NCBI RefSeq assembly: GCF_001434365.1
Contig: NZ_AZFN01000001.1
Location: forward strand, 62,655-126,654
Origin: Limosilactobacillus gastricus DSM 16045
Lineage (GTDB): Bacteria; Bacillota; Bacilli; Lactobacillales; Lactobacillaceae
DNA: 64,000 nt
Reading direction: 5' to 3'
The notes beneath the pieces were generated by a model. The model did not search any database, had not been told where the DNA came from, and saw only the letters and a program-made list of their open reading frames with translations. Both the position numbers and the translations under genes were made by a program. Of the stretch, positions 1-8,491 are shown in pieces (the first letter of the stretch is position 1; each line of letters opens with the position of its first letter).

Positions 1-236
1 TTTAAAGCCTTCAAACCTTCTTCGGATTGTAAGGTATCCAACAGGGTCAACCCACCAAAGACGTGACCGACCACCCATTTGTGATCATCGTCTAATTGGC
101 GCCAATCGTCCAAGTCATTGGAAACTGGGATCCGGGTATCTAACCAGAATTGTTCGGTTAGTTTCTCCCAAGTTGCTTTATCAATCATGTCGGAAACCTG
201 GTTCCAATTGATTGCATCGTAGTGAGTTAAACTCAT
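1..236 (-). CDS. nrdF: Ribonucleotide reductase class Ib beta subunit NrdF, N-terminal part (cut by window edge)
   Basis: Only the first 78 codons are in the window; the gene runs off the left edge. The translation begins MSLTHYDAINWNQVSDMIDK and continues with a WLDTRIPVSNDLDDW stretch, typical of the small radical-bearing subunit of class Ib ribonucleotide reductase. This subunit carries the dimetal-tyrosyl radical cofactor and works with NrdE to reduce ribonucleoside diphosphates to deoxyribonucleotides in the cytoplasm. The ATG is preceded by a GAAGGAG ribosome binding site, and the gene starts 44 bases after nrdE stops on the same strand, so the two are co-transcribed. The metal ligands lie beyond the edge and cannot be checked. 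Confidence 0.93.
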   Translation of the reverse strand, partial: MSLTHYDAINWNQVSDMIDKATWEKLTEQFWLDTRIPVSNDLDDWRQLDDDHKWVVGHVFGGLTLLDTLQSEEGLKAL

Positions 237-280
237 GATAATTCTCCTTCAATTATTGATTAGATTAGGAATAGTATACA

Positions 281-2452
281 CTAAATGACACAGCTTTCGC
301 ATTGGTTTGCTCCAATTTCATCCTCATCATCGGTGAAGGTCCGAATGTAGTAAATGGACTTAATGCCACTTTGGTAAGCATAGTGACGTAGGATGTTTAG
401 ATCCCGTGTCGTCATTTTATCAGTTCGACCATTCTTCCATTCATAGAGACCTTCAGGAATGGAGGAGCGCATGAAGAGGGTCATTGATAAGGCTTGATCA
501 ACATGTTGTTGCGCCGCCGCGTAAGTATCAATGACCGAACGCATATCAGTGTCATAAGCTGACTTGTAGTATTTGATGGTGTCATTGTTTAAGTATGGGG
601 CTGGGTAATAGATCTTCCCAATCATTTTTTCTTGACGTTCTTCAATCCGGTTAATAATCGGATGTAAACTTGAGGTTGAATCACCAATGTAAGAAGTCGA
701 GCCGTTAGGAGCGACTGCCAACCGGTAGGCATTGTAGATGCCGTCTTTCATAATGTCAGCTTTTAAAGCTTGCCAATCTTCAATTCCAGGAATAAAAATC
801 CCGTTGAAGAGGTTCTTAACCGCTTCTGATTGAGGGCCCCAGTCCTTGGTAACATATTTGTCGAAGTATGAGCCGTCTGCATAGGTGCTCTTTTCAAAAT
901 TATAAAAGGCCGTTTGCCGTTCTTTAGCGATCTCGTGAGAGGCTACCAAAGTCCAGTAATTCAAGAGCATAAAGTAAACGCTGGTGAATTCAATGGCCAC
1001 GGGACTGCCGTATTGAATATGGTTTTTAGCAAGGTAACCGTGTAACCCCATGGCACCAAGGCCGATGGCGTGTAATTCATCATTCCCTTTTTGGATTGAT
1101 GGGACAATATCAAGGGATTCAGAATCACTAATCCGGGTAAGTCCATAAGTCATTGCCCGGACAGAACGACCAAAATCTGGAGTTTCCATTAAGTTGGCCA
1201 CATTGGTGGAACCTAGGTTACAGCTCACATCAGTTCCGAGTTTAGCAAAGGATTGATCGTTATTGATGATTGAAGGAGACTGAACTTGGGCAATTTCGGA
1301 ACAAAGATTACTCATAATGATCTTGCCATCAATGGGGTTCTCCCGGTTTTCCATATCAATATTGACGATATAGGGATAACCAGATTCTTGTTGGAGTTTA
1401 CTAATTTCGTCCTCCAGATCCCGTGCGTTGATCTTATATTTAGTGATTTCGTCATTAGCGACCATGTTATCGTATTCAGCGGTAATATCGACATAAGAGA
1501 ATGGGACGCCGTAGACGCGTTCAACATCATAAGGGCTGAATAAGAACATTTCCTCATCATTTTCGACTAGTTCGTAAAATTTGTCAGGAACTGTAATACC
1601 GAGTGAGAGAGTCTTGATTCGAATTTTTTCATCGGCGTTTTCTTTTTTAGCCGCTAAGAAGGAGATAATGTCAGGATGGAAGACGCTTAAGTAAACAACA
1701 CCAGCACCTTGGCGTTGGCCAAGTTGGTTGGAGTAGGTGAAACTATCTTCTAATAATTTCATCACTGGAACTACTCCACTAGCAGCGCCTTTAATCTTCT
1801 TGATTGGCGCCCCTGCTTCACGAAGGTTGTTCAAACTAATTCCAACCCCTCCACCGATTTTGGATAATTGCAGAGCGGAGTTAACTGTCCGCCCAATAGA
1901 ATTCATATCATCTGTTGCTTGGATTTCAAAACAAGATACAAATTCTCCCCGTCGCTTCCGACCAGCATTTAAAAAGGTTGGGGTGGCAGGTTGGTAGCGT
2001 TGATGAATTAATTCATCGGCGAGGTCTTGAGCTAACGCTTGATTACCATTTGCTAAAAAGAGGGCATTCATGGCGACCCGATCGATATAGTTCTCTAAGT
2101 AGTATTCTTTATCATTGGTCCGTAAAGCATATTGGGCATAGAACTTATAAGCGGCCATAAAAGACTTGAAATGGAAATCTTGTGCTTTCAAGTAATCATA
2201 TAGCTTTTCAATGAATTCGATTGGATATTGCCGAATAAAGCCCGCTTCAATATAGTCATTATCAATTAGCCAATCCAAGCGTTCGGCGACTGAAGCAAAT
2301 TGTTTGGTGTTTGGTTTAACGTTAGTTTCAATAAAGTCCACTAATGCTTCGTGATCTTTTTCTAATTGAATTTGACCATTTTTAGGGATATTGATCTCAT
2401 TATTAAGATCAAAATACTTAACTTGTGTCATATCTAGGTCAGATAATGCCAT
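281..2452 (-). CDS. nrdE: Ribonucleoside-diphosphate reductase class Ib alpha subunit NrdE
   Basis: Large catalytic subunit of class Ib ribonucleotide reductase, 723 residues from the chosen start, full length for the family. It has the N-terminal helical domain, the catalytic core with the SCFEI redox-cysteine region and the ATP-independent class Ib architecture, and a C-terminal pair of cysteines (CESC, four residues from the end) that passes electrons from NrdH. The open frame extends 43 codons further upstream to 2581, but that extension runs through a strong hairpin and is not protein-like. ATG at 2452 has an AAAGAGG site 8 bases upstream and begins MALSDLDM, so I chose it. The gene lies between nrdH and nrdF; nrdI is not in the window. 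Confidence 0.97.
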   Translation of the reverse strand: MALSDLDMTQVKYFDLNNEINIPKNGQIQLEKDHEALVDFIETNVKPNTKQFASVAERLDWLIDNDYIEAGFIRQYPIEFIEKLYDYLKAQDFHFKSFMAAYKFYAQYALRTNDKEYYLENYIDRVAMNALFLANGNQALAQDLADELIHQRYQPATPTFLNAGRKRRGEFVSCFEIQATDDMNSIGRTVNSALQLSKIGGGVGISLNNLREAGAPIKKIKGAASGVVPVMKLLEDSFTYSNQLGQRQGAGVVYLSVFHPDIISFLAAKKENADEKIRIKTLSLGITVPDKFYELVENDEEMFLFSPYDVERVYGVPFSYVDITAEYDNMVANDEITKYKINARDLEDEISKLQQESGYPYIVNIDMENRENPIDGKIIMSNLCSEIAQVQSPSIINNDQSFAKLGTDVSCNLGSTNVANLMETPDFGRSVRAMTYGLTRISDSESLDIVPSIQKGNDELHAIGLGAMGLHGYLAKNHIQYGSPVAIEFTSVYFMLLNYWTLVASHEIAKERQTAFYNFEKSTYADGSYFDKYVTKDWGPQSEAVKNLFNGIFIPGIEDWQALKADIMKDGIYNAYRLAVAPNGSTSYIGDSTSSLHPIINRIEERQEKMIGKIYYPAPYLNNDTIKYYKSAYDTDMRSVIDTYAAAQQHVDQALSMTLFMRSSIPEGLYEWKNGRTDKMTTRDLNILRHYAYQSGIKSIYYIRTFTDDEDEIGANQCESCVI

Positions 2453-2493
2453 GTGAAATACCTCTTTCTGCGTAAATTGGGCAAAATAAAGGA

Positions 2494-2537
2494 GCGAGAT
2501 AGAACTAAATTTTATGGAATTTAGTTCGTCCTCTCGC
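2494..2537 (-). terminator. Strong hairpin between nrdH and nrdE (possible attenuator or partial terminator)
   Basis: Two nested inverted arms are visible: GCGAGA (2494-2499) with TCTCGC (2532-2537), and a perfect ten-base arm 2502-2511 with 2518-2527 around a six-base loop. On the - strand the stem is followed by CTCCTTTATTTTG, only a weak U-tract. It lies inside the nrdHEF operon, so it is more likely to lower or stabilise downstream expression than to end the transcript completely. Confidence 0.55.
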
Positions 2538-2637
2538 CCCCGCAAGGACCGTTGAAGTTTAAATGAAATATAGGTAATCATTCGTTCAACGGTGTATGCG
2601 ATTTTCGATTAAGCAATAACCGAATTAATTGAAGTGA

Positions 2638-2859
2638 TTATGCTAAACCACGTAACATGTCAGGACGGAAACCAGAAAAGGCATTTCCGTCAGGTAATTG
2701 AACAACTGGTGTTGCCATGAATCCGTTGGCCTTTAATTCATCAACGAATTCAGGTTGTTCGTCAATATTGTGTTCAACAAAAGCCACGTTATGTTGTTCT
2801 AAAAATTTCTTTGTCATTTTGCATTGAATACAATTGTTTTTTGAAAATACAGTTACCAT
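2638..2859 (-). CDS. nrdH: NrdH-redoxin (glutaredoxin-like electron donor)
   Basis: A 73-residue thioredoxin-fold protein with the redox motif CIQC at residues 10-13 and the C-terminal GFRPDML signature of NrdH. It is reduced by thioredoxin reductase (a trxB gene is at 38485) and hands electrons to the C-terminal cysteines of NrdE. Length and motif spacing fit the family. It is the first gene of the nrdHEF operon. The ATG follows a GAGGGGG-type ribosome binding site. A promoter and two NrdR-like boxes lie upstream. Confidence 0.96.
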   Translation of the reverse strand: MVTVFSKNNCIQCKMTKKFLEQHNVAFVEHNIDEQPEFVDELKANGFMATPVVQLPDGNAFSGFRPDMLRGLA

Positions 2860-2903
2860 TGGTAATACCCCCTCGAGTCGTTCTCCGTTTAATTGATGAT
2901 ATT

Positions 2904-2985
2904 AGTATAGTCGTTTTTAAGTATAAATCAAGTAGAAAAACACAATATCTTGTGTTTTTGTATTTTTAGTTACTAGATATAGGGT
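2904..2985 (-). promoter_or_regulatory. nrdH promoter with tandem NrdR boxes
   Basis: On the - strand TTGATT (2931-2926) and TATACT (2909-2904) are 16 bases apart. Upstream lies a near-perfect NrdR box, ACACAATATCTTGTGT (2940-2955). A second, weaker box (2970-2985) matches 12 of 16 positions of the NrdR consensus, and the two centres are 30 bases apart, close to three helical turns as expected for cooperative NrdR binding. NrdR is the ATP/dATP-sensing repressor of ribonucleotide reductase genes. The assignment rests on motif match and context. Confidence 0.75.
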
Positions 2986-3121
2986 TAGAGAGAAGGCTTT
3001 CATTCTTTGCCGGCTACGAGATTTGACCAACAAGAAATGACTTTGGGCTTATGTTAAAATGATAAAACTAAGTGAAGTTAGCCTCAAAAATGAATGAGGT
3101 AAAAATTAACGGAGTGTTATT

Positions 3122-3616
3122 TTGGCAACGGAACGTGAGATTACTTTTTATATGAAAGAAGCCCTTAAAGAGGCTCGAGATGCAGCGTTAATGAATGAAG
3201 TGCCAATCGGGGCCGTGATTGTTCATGACGGTCAAATTATTGGACGAGGTCATAATATGCGAGAACGTTACCAAGATGTAACCTATCATGCAGAGATTTT
3301 GGCCATTAATGAAGCTAATCAAGCTTTACGAAGTTGGCGGTTAGAAAATTGCGAATTATACGTGACCCTAGAGCCATGTATCATGTGCAGTGGAGCCATT
3401 ATTAATGCCCGAATTCCTCGCGTTTATTACGGAGCGGCTGATCCGAAAGCGGGAGCAGTTCATAGCTTATACCAACTGATGAATGATCAACGATTAAATC
3501 ACCAGGTTGAAGTTCATGCAGGAATTATGGAGGCGCCCTGTCAACAATTACTGAAAGATTTTTTTCGAGCAATTCGTCGTCGTAAAAAAATATTGAAACA
3601 AAAGCCGAATAGATAA
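3122..3616 (+). CDS. tadA: tRNA-specific adenosine deaminase TadA
   Basis: Converts adenosine to inosine at position 34 of tRNA-Arg(ACG), which widens decoding of CGN codons. The 164-residue protein has the zinc deaminase signature: HAE (H56, E58) and PCIMC (C86, C89). The start is TTG at 3122 with an ACGGAG site about 8 bases upstream; translation MATEREITFYM fits the family start. It lies just before the SRP RNA and dnaX, a common order in Lactobacillales. Confidence 0.95.
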   Translation: MATEREITFYMKEALKEARDAALMNEVPIGAVIVHDGQIIGRGHNMRERYQDVTYHAEILAINEANQALRSWRLENCELYVTLEPCIMCSGAIINARIPRVYYGAADPKAGAVHSLYQLMNDQRLNHQVEVHAGIMEAPCQQLLKDFFRAIRRRKKILKQKPNR

Positions 3617-3649
3617 CTAGTTTTTTTAATGAGGATAGTGTAAGATAGT

Positions 3650-3750
3650 TAATGCCGAAAGGTCATAAAGCAAGGAGACGCTTACGAATCGTGTCAGGTC
3701 TGGAAGGAAGCAGCACTAAGTTTGATGTTTCTTGTGCTTTATGTTAGATA
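3650..3750 (+). ncRNA. ffs: Signal recognition particle RNA (4.5S / small SRP RNA)
   Basis: The universally conserved SRP RNA domain IV core, GTCAGGTCTGGAAGGAAGCA, is at 3693-3712, with the GGAAGGAAGC tetraloop and asymmetric-loop region that binds Ffh. Flanking arms CATAAAGCA-AG near 3664 and CTTGTGCTTTATG near 3731 pair to give the long outer stem. The ends are estimated from this pairing and may be off by about ten bases. A terminator follows at 3761. Confidence 0.9.
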
Positions 3751-3760
3751 GTTAATAATA

Positions 3761-3790
3761 GGAGATCGGAATTTTTCGATCTCCTTTCTT
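3761..3790 (+). terminator. Rho-independent terminator after SRP RNA
   Basis: GGAGATCG (3761-3768) pairs perfectly with CGATCTCC (3777-3784) around an eight-base loop and is followed by TTTCTT. It lies between the SRP RNA and dnaX. Confidence 0.8.
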
Positions 3791-3849
3791 ATTTAATTAA
3801 AGGTCGGTATAATGGAGATTAGTAAATTGAAAATGAGGGAGAACAAACT

Positions 3850-5526
3850 GTGAGCTATCAGGCTTTGTATCGGGTTTGGCGGCCGCAACGATTCATGGAC
3901 GTTGTGGGTCAAGAAGTGGTCACGAAAACCTTAAAAAATTCAATTATTACGAATCAGATTAGCCATGCCTACTTGTTCGCTGGGCCGCGGGGGACGGGAA
4001 AGACTTCGGCCGCTAAAATTTTCGCCAAAGCAGTTAACTGCCATCATAAAGTTGATGGGGAACCATGTAACGAATGTGAGACCTGCCGAGCAATCACGAA
4101 GAATCAATTAAACGATGTCATTGAAATTGATGCGGCTTCTAACAATGGGGTTGAGGAAATCCGTGATATTCGAGATAAGGCTAAATATGCACCAACGGAA
4201 GCGGATTATAAAGTTTACATCATTGATGAAGTGCATATGCTTTCAACTGGGGCCTTTAATGCCTTATTAAAAACATTGGAAGAACCACCAGCTAACGTCA
4301 TTTTTATCTTAGCTACAACGGAACCGCATAAAATCCCGCTGACGATTATTTCGCGGGTACAACGGTTTGATTTCCGGCGGATTTCTTCGCAAGATGCCTT
4401 TAAACGAATGCAATATATCCTGGAACAAAAAGGGATCACTTATGATGAACAAGCACTCTGGGTGATTGCTAATGCTGCTGAAGGTGGAATGCGGGATGCC
4501 CTGAGTATTTTAGATCAAGTGATCTCTTATGGGGATAACCATGTTGATGTGGATAATGCCTTGTTAGTGACGGGCAGCATTACACGTAAGTTACTGATGC
4601 AATATTACTTGCAAGTAACGAATCACGAAAGTGCGCAATCTCTAACCACCATGACCGAGATTTTAGCTGCTGGTAAGGATGGGCAAAGGTTTACAGAGGA
4701 TTTAATTTCTCTATTACGAGATGTGCTACTCTATCAAGAATCACCAGATTTGATCGATCCAGCAACAACGGGGCTGGAGGCTGATGACTTTGATCAGATG
4801 AGTCAAAATGCTTCGGCTGATCAGCTTTACCAAATGATTGATGTCATTAATCAAATTCAAGATGAAATGCGATTTACGACACATCCCGATGTCTATTTAG
4901 AGGTTTTAACGGTTCGTTTAAGTCAGACTAAACTAGTGGAAACTAATCCGCAGCCAGCCAAAGAAGATCCGCGGCTTGCACAGTTACAAAAGCAAGTTGA
5001 ACAACTGGAAATGCAGTTGCAACGAGTATCAACTAATCCTGCACTAGCCAAAGAATCGCATCGACCAAAACCAAAAAAATCAGCGAAACGATTTAATTTA
5101 GCGCCTATTCATGAGATCCTGGGTCAAGCCACTCGGAAAGATTTAGACAGTCTCCAAGAACTTTGGGGAGATATGTTGAATATGTTAGAACCGGCTCAAC
5201 GGTCCTTAATCCATATTTCCGAACCTGTAGCGGCTAGTCCTTCTGGTGTGGTCGTGGCTTTTGATAACCAATTTTTGTTCCAACAAGCCTCCGAGAGTAC
5301 TTTGGGGGCAAATATGGAAGCCAGTTTACAGCGGTTAACGGGGAATGAACGAAAAGTGGCCTTTGTTCCTAAAGCCAAGTGGCCTGAAATTCGTCATGAT
5401 TATTTGGCTAACCATGGCTTTTATCAAAAGTCAGCTGAGTCAGCAGACAAACCGGCGACCGATCCAGTGGTTGAGCAAGCGGCACAATTATTTGGTCAAG
5501 AAAATATTACTGTACAAGATGATTAA
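3850..5526 (+). CDS. dnaX: DNA polymerase III subunits gamma/tau
   Basis: Clamp-loader ATPase of the replicase. Visible in order: Walker A GPRGTGKT (45-52), a four-cysteine zinc module (C64, C73, C76, C79), Walker B with DEVH (126-129), the sensor/lid AAA+ region, domain III, and a tau-specific C-terminal part after a lysine-rich linker near residue 405. The 558-residue length fits a full tau protein. The start is GTG at 3850 with a GAGGGAG site upstream. Inside the linker, codons 409-410 form a perfect A AAA AAA slippery heptamer (5073-5079). A -1 slip there would stop at 5094-5096 and give a 415-residue gamma-like protein. ybaB and recR follow directly. Confidence 0.97.
   Translation: MSYQALYRVWRPQRFMDVVGQEVVTKTLKNSIITNQISHAYLFAGPRGTGKTSAAKIFAKAVNCHHKVDGEPCNECETCRAITKNQLNDVIEIDAASNNGVEEIRDIRDKAKYAPTEADYKVYIIDEVHMLSTGAFNALLKTLEEPPANVIFILATTEPHKIPLTIISRVQRFDFRRISSQDAFKRMQYILEQKGITYDEQALWVIANAAEGGMRDALSILDQVISYGDNHVDVDNALLVTGSITRKLLMQYYLQVTNHESAQSLTTMTEILAAGKDGQRFTEDLISLLRDVLLYQESPDLIDPATTGLEADDFDQMSQNASADQLYQMIDVINQIQDEMRFTTHPDVYLEVLTVRLSQTKLVETNPQPAKEDPRLAQLQKQVEQLEMQLQRVSTNPALAKESHRPKPKKSAKRFNLAPIHEILGQATRKDLDSLQELWGDMLNMLEPAQRSLIHISEPVAASPSGVVVAFDNQFLFQQASESTLGANMEASLQRLTGNERKVAFVPKAKWPEIRHDYLANHGFYQKSAESADKPATDPVVEQAAQLFGQENITVQDD
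5073..5096 (+). promoter_or_regulatory. Candidate -1 ribosomal frameshift site in dnaX
   Basis: A7 at 5073-5079 is phased as A|AAA|AAA in the dnaX frame, the classic X-XXY-YYZ heptamer. The -1 frame then reads five codons (ATC AGC GAA ACG ATT) and a TAA at 5094-5096. The position, between domain III and the tau tail, is where gamma ends in E. coli and Thermus. I see no convincing upstream Shine-Dalgarno-like stimulator or strong downstream stem, so efficiency is uncertain. Confidence 0.5.
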
Positions 5527-5548
5527 CAAGAAAAGAAGGTAAACAACA

Positions 5549-5857
5549 ATGATGCGTGGAATGAATATGCAACAGATGATGAAGCAAGCACAAAAAATGC
5601 AAAAACAAATGATGGCTGAACAACAAGAATTAGCCGAACAAACCTTTGTGGGCAAGGCCCCTGATGAAATGGTCGTGGCGACCTTTACGGGTGATAAGAA
5701 GTTAACAGATTTACAAATTAAACCAGCCGTGGTGGATCCCGATGATGTCGATATGCTTCAGGACATGGTTTTGACGGCCATTAATGATGGGTTGGAAAAA
5801 GTAGATCAAGCGACCCAAAGTAAGATGGGCAAGTACACGCGTGGGTTAGGAATGTAG
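5549..5857 (+). CDS. YbaB/EbfC family nucleoid-associated protein
   Basis: A 102-residue protein with the methionine- and glutamine-rich N-terminal helix ([12 protein letters not shown]) and C-terminal helical segment typical of YbaB/EbfC dimers, which bind DNA and associate with RecR-linked functions. It sits between dnaX and recR, the conserved position of this family. The start could be any of several near-adjacent ATGs (5549, 5552, 5561); the first has an AAGAAGG site upstream. Its precise role is not known from sequence. Confidence 0.93.
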   Translation: MMRGMNMQQMMKQAQKMQKQMMAEQQELAEQTFVGKAPDEMVVATFTGDKKLTDLQIKPAVVDPDDVDMLQDMVLTAINDGLEKVDQATQSKMGKYTRGLGM

Positions 5858-5869
5858 GAGTTAAGGCGG

Positions 5870-6469
5870 ATGCAGTATCCAGAACCAATTGCTAAGTTAA
5901 TCGACAGTTATATGAAACTACCAGGAATTGGTGAAAAGTCCGCAACTCGCTTAGCTTTTTATACATTGGGGATGGCCGATGATGATGTGAAAGATTTTTC
6001 GCTCGCTTTACAAGCAGTGAAACAAGATCTACATTTTTGTACCATTTGTGGCAATATCACGGAAGATGATCCCTGTCCCATTTGCAAAGATCCAACTCGT
6101 GATCAAAGCCAAATTATAGTGGTGGAACGCGCCCGAGACATTATGGCAATGGAACGGATGAATGAATATCATGGATTGTACCATGTTTTAAACGGGACCA
6201 TTTCGCCTAGTGAAGGCACGGGACCAATGGATATTAATATTCCTAGTTTGATTGACCGTTTAAAGCAACATCCTGAAGTACAAGAGGTGATCATTGCGAC
6301 GAATGCTTCCATGGATGGGGAAACGACGGCCCAATATTTAGCTAAGTTATTAAAGCCAGCAGGAATCAAAGTCACGCGGCTGGCTCATGGTTTATCAGCC
6401 GGGGCTGATATTGATTATACTGATGAATTAACGCTATTTAGAGCCGTCCAAGGACGGATTGAAATGTAA
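5870..6469 (+). CDS. recR: Recombination mediator RecR
   Basis: Works with RecO and RecF to load RecA at single-stranded gaps. The 199-residue protein has an N-terminal helix-hairpin-helix ([14 protein letters not shown], about residues 17-30), a four-cysteine zinc finger (C57, C60, C69, C72), a Toprim domain with the VVE acidic motif, and a C-terminal Walker-like tail. Length is standard. The gene starts 12 bases after ybaB and is part of the dnaX-ybaB-recR-tmk run. Confidence 0.97.
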   Translation: MQYPEPIAKLIDSYMKLPGIGEKSATRLAFYTLGMADDDVKDFSLALQAVKQDLHFCTICGNITEDDPCPICKDPTRDQSQIIVVERARDIMAMERMNEYHGLYHVLNGTISPSEGTGPMDINIPSLIDRLKQHPEVQEVIIATNASMDGETTAQYLAKLLKPAGIKVTRLAHGLSAGADIDYTDELTLFRAVQGRIEM

Positions 6470-6481
6470 GAGGAGCAATCC

Positions 6482-7135
6482 ATGACAGGGAAGTTTATCT
6501 CTTTTGAGGGACCTGATGGGGCCGGAAAAACGAGTGTCATTAAAGCGATAGTTGACCGGTTAGCTGACGTAAAGTTGGCTAATCAAGTGGTTTTAACCCG
6601 AGAGCCTGGGGGAACTCCCATTGGGGAAGCAATTCGTGACCTTTTATTATCATCTAAATCGGTGGATATGGACGGTTGGACGGAAGCATATTTATTCGCC
6701 GCATCACGACGTCAGCATGTTGTTGAAAAGATCAAGCCAGCGCTAAAGTCCAATCAAATTGTTATATGCGATCGTTTTGTAGATAGTTCGGTTGCCTATC
6801 AGGGACAAGGCCGTCAACTTGGTTTCGATCAGATTTGGGAGCTAAATCAAGCGGCGGTTGGTGATTGCTTGCCTGATTTAACGTTTGTCCTTGATTTGCC
6901 AATTGAAGAAGGACTTCAACGGATTGCGCAACACCGCACAGACCAAATTAACCGGCTAGATGAAGAAACCTTAACTTTTTATCAGCGAGTTCGCCAAGGC
7001 TTTTTAAAGCAAGCCCAGCGTGATCCCCAACGGATCGTCGTTGTTAATGCAAGTCAAGAGCTAACAGCAGTCGTTAAGAATGTTTGGCACCAAATGGCAG
7101 AACGATGGCCAGAACTAAAAAATGAGGATGCTTAA
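6482..7135 (+). CDS. tmk: Thymidylate kinase
   Basis: Phosphorylates dTMP to dTDP using ATP. The P-loop is GPDGAGKT (10-17), the DR motif is in CDRFVDSSVAYQGQG, and a lid region lies near residues 140-155. The 217-residue length is typical. It starts 12 bases after recR and is followed after two bases by darA, so it is co-transcribed in the replication-related run. Confidence 0.97.
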   Translation: MTGKFISFEGPDGAGKTSVIKAIVDRLADVKLANQVVLTREPGGTPIGEAIRDLLLSSKSVDMDGWTEAYLFAASRRQHVVEKIKPALKSNQIVICDRFVDSSVAYQGQGRQLGFDQIWELNQAAVGDCLPDLTFVLDLPIEEGLQRIAQHRTDQINRLDEETLTFYQRVRQGFLKQAQRDPQRIVVVNASQELTAVVKNVWHQMAERWPELKNEDA

Positions 7136-7137
7136 TC

Positions 7138-7458
7138 ATGAAAATGGTAATTGCAATTGTGCAAAAAAAGGACAGTAATCATTTACAATCAGCTTTGATT
7201 GAAGCGGGATTTCGTTCAACCCGACTTGCCAGTGTCGGAGGTTTTTTGAGTGAAGGAAATGTGACCTTTTTAATTGGGGTAGTTGATCCCCAGATTCCAA
7301 TGGTGATGGAAATAATTCGGGAGCATGCACAATCCCGTGACCAATTTGTTTCATCGCCAGCTGCCACCGATTTAGGCCGCTCGACCATGCCGGTGAATGT
7401 CCAGGTTGGTGGAGCGACGGTGTTTGTACTCCCAGTGGAACAATTTGAACAATTTTAA
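7138..7458 (+). CDS. darA: Cyclic-di-AMP receptor protein DarA (PstA/YaaQ family)
   Basis: A 106-residue PII-like protein. The sequence begins MKMVIAIVQKKD and contains the RLASVGGFL segment and the VGGATVFVLPVEQFEQF tail that mark the YaaQ/DarA/PstA family. Known members form trimers that bind cyclic di-AMP at subunit interfaces; the downstream target is not settled. It lies between tmk and holB, its usual neighbours in Firmicutes. Confidence 0.93.
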   Translation: MKMVIAIVQKKDSNHLQSALIEAGFRSTRLASVGGFLSEGNVTFLIGVVDPQIPMVMEIIREHAQSRDQFVSSPAATDLGRSTMPVNVQVGGATVFVLPVEQFEQF

Positions 7459-7470
7459 GTAGGAGCCAAA

Positions 7471-8490
7471 ATGACGGAAAGTTTGTTGACAGCTAATGAT
7501 CGGCAACCCCAGCTAGTAAAGCGTCTGCAAGGCTTAATTGATCATAATGAGTTAGCACATGCCTACCTATTGGTGGGACCAAGTGGATCCGGAAAGAAAT
7601 TGTTGGCACAATGGGTCGCTTTGCGGCTTTTTTGTTTATCGCCAGTCAATTCGCAACCAGATTTAACCTGTGATGAATGCCAGCGGATTTTGTCTAATAA
7701 TCATCCTGATTTAGTGGTAGCTGAGCCAGATGGTAGACAAATTAAAGTTGACCAGATTCGGCACTTAAAAGATGAGTTTTCAAAAAGTTCAGTCGAAGGC
7801 CGGCAGAAGGTATTCATCATTGAGGATGCTGAGAAAATGACCGTTAATGCCGCGAATAGTCTGTTGAAGTTTATTGAAGAACCGGGTACAGATATCTATA
7901 TCTTTTTATTAACAACGAATAAAAATGCGATTTTACCCACTATTCAATCACGGACCCAGGTAATCGAGCTTCAACCGGTCAGTGATGAAGTCGGTCGGGA
8001 GTTGATGACTCAAGCTCAGATTCCAGACTATTTGCAACCAGTTATTTGGGGCTTAACTAAGTCAGTCGATCAAGCCCAGGAACTACTGGAGAATGATTGG
8101 TTAAGCCAAGTTGTTAAATTATTGGTCCCTTGGGTGCAGAAGTTGGCCGGTGGTGATTGGCTAGCTTTTGTTGAAGTGCAAACCAAGTGGATACCTCTGG
8201 CAATTGATCGAGCACATCAACAAGTAATTTTTGATCTGATCATGCTGGTGGTTCGTGATCTGCTCTTTATTAAACAAGGGGTGGCAACTAACTTAATTCA
8301 CTTCCAACAATGGTATCAACCATTAAGTGAGGTGGTTAATCGCTTGAGTTCAGAGCAAATTTTATTCATTAGTGAACGAACCCTAGGACTGCGGCACCAA
8401 CTAGATCAAAATATCAATTTTCAAAATATCTTAGAACAGTTTGTGTTACAATGCTTTACACGATTAGGCGGATACCATAGAGGAGCTTAA
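7471..8490 (+). CDS. holB: DNA polymerase III delta' subunit
   Basis: Clamp-loader subunit related to DnaX. It has a P-loop-like GPSGSGKK near residues 38-45, a zinc-type cysteine cluster (CLSP...CDEC) and the FIIEDAEKM Walker B-like stretch. The 339-residue length fits the Firmicute delta' family. It stops one base before yabA begins, indicating translational coupling in the run tmk-darA-holB-yabA-rsmI. Confidence 0.94.
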   Translation: MTESLLTANDRQPQLVKRLQGLIDHNELAHAYLLVGPSGSGKKLLAQWVALRLFCLSPVNSQPDLTCDECQRILSNNHPDLVVAEPDGRQIKVDQIRHLKDEFSKSSVEGRQKVFIIEDAEKMTVNAANSLLKFIEEPGTDIYIFLLTTNKNAILPTIQSRTQVIELQPVSDEVGRELMTQAQIPDYLQPVIWGLTKSVDQAQELLENDWLSQVVKLLVPWVQKLAGGDWLAFVEVQTKWIPLAIDRAHQQVIFDLIMLVVRDLLFIKQGVATNLIHFQQWYQPLSEVVNRLSSEQILFISERTLGLRHQLDQNINFQNILEQFVLQCFTRLGGYHRGA

Positions 8491-8491
8491 G

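Noticed and set aside
2453..2581. Upstream extension of the nrdE frame by 43 codons
   Set aside because: It crosses the strong hairpin at 2494-2537, has no good ribosome binding site and does not resemble NrdE; ATG 2452 has a clear site.
3023..3060. TTGACC at 3023 as -35 for tadA
   Set aside because: The distance to TAAAAT (3055) is 26 bases, too far; the extended -10 alone is the better explanation.
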